A stretch of 38,759 bases of DNA from Nocardiopsis alkaliphila YIM 80379. Its GTDB lineage: Bacteria > Actinomycetota > Actinomycetes > Streptosporangiales > Streptosporangiaceae. The stretch lies in assembly GCF_000341005.1 (NCBI RefSeq), contig NZ_ANBD01000147.1, forward strand, positions 1 through 38,759, written 5' to 3'. Under the pieces are notes generated by a model, which searched no databases, had not been told where the DNA came from, and saw only the letters and a program-made list of their open reading frames with translations. Positions within the stretch are counted from its first letter, which is position 1. Each line of letters starts with the position of its first letter. Shown in pieces: positions 32,716-38,759 of this stretch. The translations under genes were made by a program, and so were the position numbers.

Positions 32716-33941
32716 GAGCGCTCCACCGAGAGCAGGTCGGCCAGGACGTCGGCCAGGGCGGTGACCCCGGCGTGGCGATCCCGGGGATCGACCCATTCCC
32801 GAGGTGAGTGGGAGACACCGGTGGGGTTGCGCACGTACAGCATGGCGGTGGGCACGTGACCCGATAGCACGCCGGCGTCGTGCCCGGCACCGGTGGGCAA
32901 CAGCGGCACCGGGCCGGCCGCCTCGGGGACGCGGGCGCCCACGGTGGTGGCCAGGCGGTCGCGCAGGTCGTGGGAGAACTCCACCAGGGGCGTGGTGGAT
33001 TCGGCCACCACCTCCAAGGTGACCCCGTGGTCGTGGGCGGCCTTGGCGGCCCTCTCCCGGACTCCCTCCACCACCGCTTCCAGGGTGGAGGCGTCGGCGG
33101 CCCGAGCGTCCAACCAAGCGCTGACCAGCGAGGGGATGGCGTTGGTGCCGTTGGGGGTGACGTGCGCCTTGGCGAGCGTGGCACGGGCGTCATGGTCCTC
33201 GGCCAAGGCACGGGCGGCCAAAATGGTGTGCGCCAACGGCAGCATGGGGTCGGCCCGATCGACCATACGGGTGGTGCCCGCGTGGTCGGCGCGACCGGTG
33301 AAGTCCATCCGCCAACGGCCATGCGGCCAGATCGAACTCGCCACGCCCACCGCGTGCGCGGTCTCGGCCAGCGCCCGCCCCTGCTCCACGTGGAGTTCGA
33401 CGAAGACGTCGAAGGAGCCCAGCAGGTCGGGGTCGGGGCCGATGCCCCCAGGGTCCAGACCGGCCGCCTCCATCGCCTGGGCCCAGCTGGTACCGGAGGC
33501 GTCGGTCAACGAGCGGGCCCGCTCCGGGTCGATCTCCCCGGCGGCCAGGCGACTTCCCAGACAGGGCACCCCGAATCGGCCGCCCTCCTCCTCCACGAAC
33601 ACGCCCACCGCCAAGGGTCTGGCCGGTACGAAACCACGACCACGCAGTTCGTCGATGGCCGCCAGGGCGCAGGCCACACCGAGCGGACCGTCGAAGGCGC
33701 CACCATCGGGCACCGAGTCCAGGTGGGAGCCGGTGGCCACGGCCCCCGGACCGGGAGTACCCCACCAGGCCCACAGGTTGCCGTTGCGATCGGTGCGAAC
33801 GTCCAGGCCTCGCTTGATGGCCGCGTCGGTGAACCAGGAGCGGGCCTCGGTGTCGGCGCTCGCCCAGGTATAACGGTGGTAGCCGCCGCCCTTGGAGCGC
33901 CCGATGGGGGCCAAGTCGGCCCAGAGACGATCGAAGCTCAC
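32712..33941 (-). CDS. M20-family amidohydrolase (allantoate amidohydrolase type) in the hut operon
   Basis: This 409-residue di-metal hydrolase of the allantoate amidohydrolase/N-carbamoyl-amino-acid hydrolase group would cleave a C-N bond in a small substituted amino acid. Metal-ligand motifs are [18 protein letters not shown] (about 71-88), [24 protein letters not shown], and GAGHDAGVL; the dimerisation insert contains [13 protein letters not shown]. The GTG at 33941 overlaps the HutU stop (GTGA). The operon position between HutU and HutF suggests a histidine-pathway substrate. Since HutF yields N-formylglutamate and no HutG is visible, deformylation is the attractive idea, but the family is best known for carbamoyl and ureido substrates. 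Confidence 0.86.
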   Translation of the reverse strand: MSFDRLWADLAPIGRSKGGGYHRYTWASADTEARSWFTDAAIKRGLDVRTDRNGNLWAWWGTPGPGAVATGSHLDSVPDGGAFDGPLGVACALAAIDELRGRGFVPARPLAVGVFVEEEGGRFGVPCLGSRLAAGEIDPERARSLTDASGTSWAQAMEAAGLDPGGIGPDPDLLGSFDVFVELHVEQGRALAETAHAVGVASSIWPHGRWRMDFTGRADHAGTTRMVDRADPMLPLAHTILAARALAEDHDARATLAKAHVTPNGTNAIPSLVSAWLDARAADASTLEAVVEGVRERAAKAAHDHGVTLEVVAESTTPLVEFSHDLRDRLATTVGARVPEAAGPVPLLPTGAGHDAGVLSGHVPTAMLYVRNPTGVSHSPREWVDPRDRHAGVTALADVLADLLSVERS

Positions 33942-35596
33942 CGGGTCTCCCTCATCGGCACGCGGATCTCGTGTTCCCGGGCCACGTCCTCGGCCTTTTC
34001 GTAGCCGGCGTCGACGTGGCGGACGACGCCCATGGCGGGGTCGTTGGTGAGCACCCGCTGGAGTTTGGCGGCGGCCAGGTCGGTGCCGTCGGCGACACTG
34101 ACCTGTCCGGCGTGCAGGGAACGTCCCATGCCCACGCCACCGCCGTGGTGGATGGACACCCACGAGGCACCGGACGCGGTGTTGACCAGGGCGTTGAGCA
34201 GTGGCCAGTCCGCGATGGCGTCGGAGCCGTCCTTCATCGCCTCGGTCTCGCGGTAGGGCGAGGCCACCGATCCGGTGTCCAGGTGGTCACGGCCGATGGC
34301 CAGCGGCGCGGAGATCTCACCGGAGGCGACGAGTTCGTTGAAGCGCTGTCCGGCGACGGCGCGCTCCCCTTGGCCCAGCCAGCAGATACGCGCCGGCAGC
34401 CCTTGGAAGGCGACCCGCTCACCGGCCATGCGGATCCACCTGGTCAGGTGCTCCTCGTCCGAGAACAGATCGAGGATGGCCCGGTCCGTGCGGGCGATGT
34501 CGGCGGGGTCCCCGGACAGTGCGGCCCAGCGGAAGGGCCCCTTGCCTTCGCAGAACAGGGGGCGGATGTAGGCGGGTACGAAACCGGGGAAGTCGAAGGC
34601 CCGGGTGAAGCCGCCCTGGCGGGCCTCGTCACGGATGGAGTTCCCGTAGTCGAAGACCTCGGCACCGGCGTCCTGGAAACCGACCATGGCCGCCACGTGC
34701 GCGGCCATGGACTCACGGGCACGCGCGGTGACCTCTTCGGGCTTGGCCGCGGCCAAGGCCTTCCAGTCCTCGAAGGCCACCCCCACCGGAAGGTAGGCCA
34801 GCGGGTCGTGGGCGGAGGTCTGATCGGTGACGACGTCGATCGGCGCACCACGCGAGAGCAGTTCGGGAAAGACCTCGGCCGCGTTGCCCAAGACACCGAT
34901 GGACAGTGGACGGCGTTCGTCACGGGCGCGCACCGCCAGGTCCAGGGCCTGGTCCAGGGTGTCGGCGCGCACGTCCAGGTAGCGGTGTTCGAGGCGGCGG
35001 TCGACGCGGCTACCGTCGCACTCCACCACGATCGCCACACCGTCGTTCATGGTGACGGCCAGCGGCTGTGCGCCGCCCATGCCACCGAGTCCGGCGGTGA
35101 GGGTGATGGTACCGGCCAGTGAGCCCCCGAACCGCTTGGCGGCCACGGCGGCGAAGGTCTCGTAGGTGCCCTGGAGGATGCCCTGGGTACCGATGTAGAT
35201 CCACGAACCGGCGGTCATCTGCCCGTACATGGTCAGGCCCTCGGCCTCCAGGCGGCGGAACTCGGGCCAGTTCGCCCAGTCCCCCACCAGGTTGCCGTTG
35301 GCGAGCAGGACCCGGGGTGCCCACTCATGGGTGCGCATGATGCCGACCGGGCGACCGGACTGGACCAAGAGGGTCTCGTCACCCTCCAGGTCGCGTAGGG
35401 ACGCGGTGATGCGGTCGAAGCTGCGCCAATCCCGGGCGGCCTTACCGGTACCGCCATAGACGACCAGTTCATCGGGGTGTTCGGCGACCTGGGGGTCGAG
35501 GTTGTTGTGGAACATGCGCAGGGCGGCCTCCTGCTGCCACCCCTTGGCGGACAGGGTGGTGCCGCGTGCGGCGCGGACGGTGCGTGACGTGCTCAT
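33938..35596 (-). CDS. hutU: Urocanate hydratase
   Basis: This 552-residue NAD-dependent enzyme converts urocanate to 4-imidazolone-5-propionate, the second step of histidine breakdown. [17 protein letters not shown] is present near residues 48-64. The NAD-binding glycine segment [15 protein letters not shown] follows near 166-180. The active-site region includes [12 protein letters not shown] and [14 protein letters not shown]. Length is typical (about 550). The start is ATG at 35596 with AAGGAGAC upstream; a longer frame back to 35935 overlaps hutH and is rejected. It follows hutH by 19 nt and is coupled to the M20 gene by a 4-nt overlap. Confidence 0.97.
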   Translation of the reverse strand: MSTSRTVRAARGTTLSAKGWQQEAALRMFHNNLDPQVAEHPDELVVYGGTGKAARDWRSFDRITASLRDLEGDETLLVQSGRPVGIMRTHEWAPRVLLANGNLVGDWANWPEFRRLEAEGLTMYGQMTAGSWIYIGTQGILQGTYETFAAVAAKRFGGSLAGTITLTAGLGGMGGAQPLAVTMNDGVAIVVECDGSRVDRRLEHRYLDVRADTLDQALDLAVRARDERRPLSIGVLGNAAEVFPELLSRGAPIDVVTDQTSAHDPLAYLPVGVAFEDWKALAAAKPEEVTARARESMAAHVAAMVGFQDAGAEVFDYGNSIRDEARQGGFTRAFDFPGFVPAYIRPLFCEGKGPFRWAALSGDPADIARTDRAILDLFSDEEHLTRWIRMAGERVAFQGLPARICWLGQGERAVAGQRFNELVASGEISAPLAIGRDHLDTGSVASPYRETEAMKDGSDAIADWPLLNALVNTASGASWVSIHHGGGVGMGRSLHAGQVSVADGTDLAAAKLQRVLTNDPAMGVVRHVDAGYEKAEDVAREHEIRVPMRETR

Positions 35597-35615
35597 GGGC
35601 GTCTCCTTGCGGGGG

Positions 35616-37163
35616 TCAGACGAGTGGGATGACGGACTCGGCCGCCTCGACGATCGAACCATCGGCGACCAGGGCCGCCACGTCGGCGATCTCCGGGGCC
35701 AGGTAACGGTCGGGGCCGGGGCCGGGTACCTTCTGGCGCACCGAACGCAACACGGCGCCGGTGGCGGGGCCCGGCTCCAAGGGCGAGCGCAGGTCCAGGG
35801 CGCGGGAGGCGGTGAGCAGTTCCACGGCCAGCACGTTGGTGAGTCCCTCCACCGCTCGACGCAACTTGCGCCCGGCGGACCAGCCCATGGACACGTGGTC
35901 CTCCTGCATGGCCGAGCTGGGGATGGAATCGACACTGGCGGGCACGGCCAGGCGTTTGAGTTCGGAGACGATGGCGGCCTGGGTGTACTGGGCGATCATG
36001 TGACCGGAGTCCACGCCGGGATCGTCGGCCAAGAAGGCGGGCAGTCCGTGGGAACGGGAGACGTCGAGCATGCGATCGGTGCGGCGCTCGGCGATGGAGG
36101 CCACATCGGCCACGGCCACCGCCAAGAAGTCCAACACGTAGGCGACGGGGGCGCCGTGGAAGTTGCCGTTGGACTCCACTCGCCCGTCGTCGAGCACGAC
36201 GGGGTTGTCGATGACGCTGTCCAGTTCGCGTCCGGCCACGGTCAGCGCGTGTGCGAGCGTGTCACGCGCCGCCCCGGCCACCTGGGGGGCGCAGCGCAGT
36301 GAGTAGGCGTCCTGGACCCGGTTGCAGTCGGGGCCACGGTGGGAGGCCACCACCGGAGAGTCGGCGAGCAGGGCGCGCAGGTTGGTGGCGGAGGCGGCCT
36401 GGCCGGGGTGGGGGCGCAGCGTCTGGAGTTCGGCGGCGAAGACGCGGTCGGTACCCAGCAGGGCCTCCACGCTCATCGCGGCGGTGATGTCGGCGACCTT
36501 GAGCAACCGTTCCAGGTCCATACAGGCCATCACGAGCATGCCGAGCATGCCGTCGGTGCCGTTGATCAGGGCCAGGCCCTCCTTGGCACCCAGCTCCACC
36601 GGGGCGATCCCGGCCTCGGCCAGTGCCTCGGCGGCGTCCTTGAGCTCACCGGAGGCGACGCGCACCCGCCCTTCGCCCATCAGGGCCAAGGCCACGTGGG
36701 ACAGCGGGGCCAGGTCCCCGGAGCACCCCAGGCTGCCGTATTCATGGACGATGGGGGTGATTCCGGCGTTCAGCAGGGCGGCCAAGGTGTCGACGGTGAC
36801 CGGCTGAACACCGGTGTTGCCCGAGGCCAGCGTGCGCAGACGCAGCAACATCAACGCGCGCACCACCTCGGTCTCCACCTCGGGCCCGGCCCCGGCGGCG
36901 TGCGAGCGGATCAGCGAGCGTTGGAGGCGGGCTCGCAGGTCGGGGGCGATGTGTCGGGTGGCCAGGGCACCGAATCCGGTGCTGACCCCATAAGCGGGAA
37001 CCTGGCCACGGGCCAAGGACTCGACACGCTCTCGGCCGTGCCGGACGGCCTTGCGGGTCTGTTCGTCGAGGGTGACCAGGGCGCCGTCGCGGGCGACGGC
37101 CAGAACCTGGGCCGGGGTGAGGGGGGCACCACCCACGGCCACGGAAACAACTGCTGTGGACAT
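35616..37163 (-). CDS. hutH: Histidine ammonia-lyase
   Basis: This 515-residue enzyme removes ammonia from histidine to give urocanate, the first step of the pathway. The MIO prosthetic group forms from the tripeptide in [16 protein letters not shown]; here it is Cys-Ser-Gly, a variant found in actinomycete histidases instead of the usual Ala-Ser-Gly. [15 protein letters not shown] and [15 protein letters not shown] are standard family segments. [20 protein letters not shown] and the EDHVSMGW motif complete the active site. The ATG at 37163 has GGGGG upstream. It is the first gene of the hutHU-M20-FI operon. Confidence 0.97.
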   Translation of the reverse strand: MSTAVVSVAVGGAPLTPAQVLAVARDGALVTLDEQTRKAVRHGRERVESLARGQVPAYGVSTGFGALATRHIAPDLRARLQRSLIRSHAAGAGPEVETEVVRALMLLRLRTLASGNTGVQPVTVDTLAALLNAGITPIVHEYGSLGCSGDLAPLSHVALALMGEGRVRVASGELKDAAEALAEAGIAPVELGAKEGLALINGTDGMLGMLVMACMDLERLLKVADITAAMSVEALLGTDRVFAAELQTLRPHPGQAASATNLRALLADSPVVASHRGPDCNRVQDAYSLRCAPQVAGAARDTLAHALTVAGRELDSVIDNPVVLDDGRVESNGNFHGAPVAYVLDFLAVAVADVASIAERRTDRMLDVSRSHGLPAFLADDPGVDSGHMIAQYTQAAIVSELKRLAVPASVDSIPSSAMQEDHVSMGWSAGRKLRRAVEGLTNVLAVELLTASRALDLRSPLEPGPATGAVLRSVRQKVPGPGPDRYLAPEIADVAALVADGSIVEAAESVIPLV

Positions 37164-37202
37164 GCCCCCATTCGACCCCGCCCGGGACCCGGCCGGAAGT
37201 GC

Positions 37203-37223
37203 TGACACGGGAATTCTGTCCGA
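37203..37223 (-). promoter_or_regulatory. Possible operator in the hutH promoter
   Basis: An imperfect palindrome TGACACGGGAATTCTGTCCGA lies 40-60 nt upstream of the hutH start. It is of a size suited to an IclR-type dimer, and an IclR gene lies nearby. No second copy was seen, so this is a weak suggestion. Confidence 0.3.
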
Positions 37224-37248
37224 AACCCCAGACACTCACTTGGCGGGA

Positions 37249-37650
37249 CTATCGCACCACACGTACCTCGCATTTGATCCCTGGGGCGGCCGCCAACCGC
37301 ACGTCACCGGTGACCAAGGAACAGTCCAACGCCTCGGCCACCGCCACATAGGCCGCGTCGTAGGCGGTGAGGTCGTGCCGTAGTTCCCACACCCGGTCGG
37401 CGATGACCCCCGCCACCTCGACATGCGTGATGGCCTGAAAAGCATGGAGCCTGCGAGCGGCTTCGGCGTCGGTGAGAGAGATCTTCCGCCCCAGAAGCAG
37501 GCCACGCAGCGAACTGAGCAGCTCCAACCGCTGATGGCTCGGCGCGCACCACTCGACGTCCGCTCCGACCACCCTTCGAACCATGGTGGACGTGTGCCCG
37601 GGTGACCCCAGGTAGAGATCGATCAGTACCGAAGTGTCGACAACGATCAC
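37249..37650 (-). CDS. PIN-domain toxin, VapC family
   Basis: This 133-residue single PIN domain is a likely RNase toxin. Its acidic residues can be read as D5 (MIVVDTSVLID), E43 (QRLELLSS), D98 (LTAYDAAYVAVA) and D116 (LVTGDVRLA), a complete active site. The GTG at 37650 overlaps the antitoxin stop by 4 nt, the usual VapB-VapC order. The pair lies between hutH and the IclR gene. Targets of VapC toxins are generally tRNA or rRNA; none can be named here. Confidence 0.9.
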   Translation of the reverse strand: MIVVDTSVLIDLYLGSPGHTSTMVRRVVGADVEWCAPSHQRLELLSSLRGLLLGRKISLTDAEAARRLHAFQAITHVEVAGVIADRVWELRHDLTAYDAAYVAVAEALDCSLVTGDVRLAAAPGIKCEVRVVR

Positions 37651-37901
37651 GCGATTCCACTTTCGGTCTCGGCCTCGCCGTCTCCACGAGCTTCACGCAC
37701 TGCGGCCACGATCTCGTCCATGCTGAGGTTGGCCCCTGGCAGGGGCGTCTGCTCCACGATCTCCCTGTTCCGCGCGAACCGCGCTTCCTTTTCGAGGACA
37801 CCGAGCAGGTAAGCCTGAAGTGATTTGCCCGCCCGCTTGGCCTCCGCAGCCAAGATGTCTCTGACCTCGTCCGGCACGTCCTTGATCTGAATCGCAGGCA
37901 T
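37647..37901 (-). CDS. Ribbon-helix-helix antitoxin, VapB/FitA type
   Basis: This 84-residue protein opens with a FitA-type ribbon-helix-helix motif, MPAIQIKDVPDEVRDILAA, then KRAGKSLQAYLLGVLEKEA. It should bind the operon promoter as a dimer. The flexible C-terminal half (about 45-84) would neutralise the toxin. The ATG at 37901 is the correct start for this family; a longer frame to 37961 adds no conserved sequence. It is coupled to the toxin gene by a GTGA overlap and probably represses its own promoter, which lies in the 95-nt gap to the divergent IclR gene. Confidence 0.88.
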   Translation of the reverse strand: MPAIQIKDVPDEVRDILAAEAKRAGKSLQAYLLGVLEKEARFARNREIVEQTPLPGANLSMDEIVAAVREARGDGEAETESGIA

Positions 37902-37996
37902 GGATCCAGAGTAGCTGAATTCACATGCGAAATGGCGCTGTTGTGGCGCCCTGGTGTGCACAGACCATGGATCGACGAACGTGGGACGATCGGTTC

Positions 37997-38755
37997 ATGA
38001 GTCATGTTCCGGCGGCCACGCGGGCGTTGCGACTACTACGCTTTTTGGCCACCCGGCCTGGCCCGGTGTCGGCTTCGACGATCGCCTCCGAACTGGGGCT
38101 GCCCCGCTCCAGCGTCTATCAACTGTTGGAGGCCATGGCCCAAGAGGGCTTCGTGACCCACCTGCCCGAGGAGCGGCGGTGGGGGCTGGGAGTGGCGGCC
38201 TTCGAGATCGGCTCGGCCTACCTGCGGCACGACGGCATCGAACGTCTGGCCCGCCCGCTGCTGCACCAGCTCACCGAGTCCACGGGAGCCACCGCCCACC
38301 TGGGCGTTCTCCACGGAGCCGATACCTTGTACCTGCTCAAGGAACAGCCCCCGCACGCGCCCACCCTGATCACCGGTGTAGGAGTGCGCCTACCGGCCCA
38401 CTTGACGGCGTCGGGTCGGGCGATGTTGGCCCGCCTGCCTCGGCCACAGGTACGCGCCCTGTACCCGGACGCGGCGGCCTTCACCGACCGTACCGGCAAG
38501 GGGCCTCGTGACCCGAGCGAGCTGCGTTCGGTGTTGTCCCAAGAAAGACAACGGGGCTGGTCGATGGAGGACGGCCAGGTCACCGAGGGATTCGTGTCGG
38601 TGGCCGCGGCGGCCGTGGACCACAATGGCCGCCCGGCGGCGGCGATGAGCCTGACCGTGCCCAGCGCGCGGCCGGTCACCCCGGGCGCACTGGCCGCACG
38701 AGTGCGCGACGCCGCCGCCGAACTCACCCGCCGGTTGAGCGGCAGGGCAACGTAG
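37997..38755 (+). CDS. IclR-family transcriptional regulator
   Basis: This 252-residue regulator has an N-terminal winged helix-turn-helix (about 6-65, with VSASTIASELGLPRSSVYQLLEAM). The C-terminal effector domain includes EIGSAYLRHDGIERLARPLLHQLTESTGATAHLG, the LPAHLTASGRAMLA core and a GWSMEDGQVTEGFVSVAA segment. The ATG at 37997 gives a normal family length. IclR proteins beside hut genes in actinomycetes are likely regulators of histidine use, with urocanate or a related intermediate as a possible effector. That link is inference, and the toxin-antitoxin pair now lies between. The gene ends 4 nt before the window end and is complete. Confidence 0.92.
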   Translation: MSHVPAATRALRLLRFLATRPGPVSASTIASELGLPRSSVYQLLEAMAQEGFVTHLPEERRWGLGVAAFEIGSAYLRHDGIERLARPLLHQLTESTGATAHLGVLHGADTLYLLKEQPPHAPTLITGVGVRLPAHLTASGRAMLARLPRPQVRALYPDAAAFTDRTGKGPRDPSELRSVLSQERQRGWSMEDGQVTEGFVSVAAAAVDHNGRPAAAMSLTVPSARPVTPGALAARVRDAAAELTRRLSGRAT

Positions 38756-38759
38756 GGGG

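Noticed and set aside
36720-36770. Cys in the MIO tripeptide of HutH taken as a loss of function
   Set aside because: Cys-Ser-Gly is a known variant in actinomycete histidases, so the enzyme is probably active.

Overview
The window is very GC-rich chromosomal DNA with frequent GTG starts, short stop/start overlaps and actinobacterial gene families: an Lsr2-like small protein, IclR control beside histidine-utilisation genes, and SlpD/SlpE-like secreted hydrolases. It fits a filamentous actinomycete such as Nocardiopsis or Streptomyces. The genus is an inference; there is no rRNA, tRNA or other marker in the window to settle it.

Layout. (1) 0.1-4.9 kb, minus strand: the wreck of a large secreted LamG-domain protein gene, broken by several lesions and by an IS30-family insertion sequence. 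(2) 5.3-6.6 kb: three small unrecognised membrane-protein genes. (3) 6.6-9.9 kb: two tandem paralogous secreted alpha/beta hydrolases (tripeptidyl-aminopeptidase type), the second a lipoprotein. (4) 10.0-24.6 kb: a type III CRISPR-Cas effector locus of III-D character. Its core is six minus-strand genes in a tightly overlapping run: an HD-less Cas10 with an AGDD motif, a short Cas7-like RAMP, a Csx10-like protein with an extra helical C-terminus, a tandem Cas7-Cas7 fusion, a Csx19-like protein and a large TIGR03986-like RAMP. A Cas6 gene lies upstream behind a strong terminator. On the other flank are a single-chain CARF-nuclease-CARF protein resembling Can1, a small NLTPH-type protein, and a divergent Cys/His-rich gene of unknown function with its own consensus promoter. 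I see no cas1, cas2 or CRISPR array in the window. (5) 24.9-29.2 kb: a secreted GH16 beta-glucanase, an unknown coiled-coil protein, and an ActP-type acetate symporter with its DUF485 partner. (6) 29.7-30.0 kb: a small zinc-knuckle/Lsr2-like protein. (7) 30.1-38.8 kb: a histidine-degradation operon hutH-hutU-(M20 amidohydrolase)-hutF-hutI, then a VapBC-type toxin-antitoxin pair and an IclR regulator.

How the parts may work together. Cas6 would process crRNA made elsewhere. The Cas10/Cas7/Csx10/Csx19 complex would bind target RNA. The Cas10 palm would make cyclic oligoadenylate, and the two-CARF nuclease would be its effector. The NLTPH-type and Cys/His-rich proteins are candidate new accessory factors. 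In the hut operon, histidine goes to urocanate, imidazolonepropionate, formiminoglutamate and N-formylglutamate. The embedded M20 enzyme occupies the place where a deformylase (HutG) would be expected. All functions are from sequence reading by eye; no searches were run.
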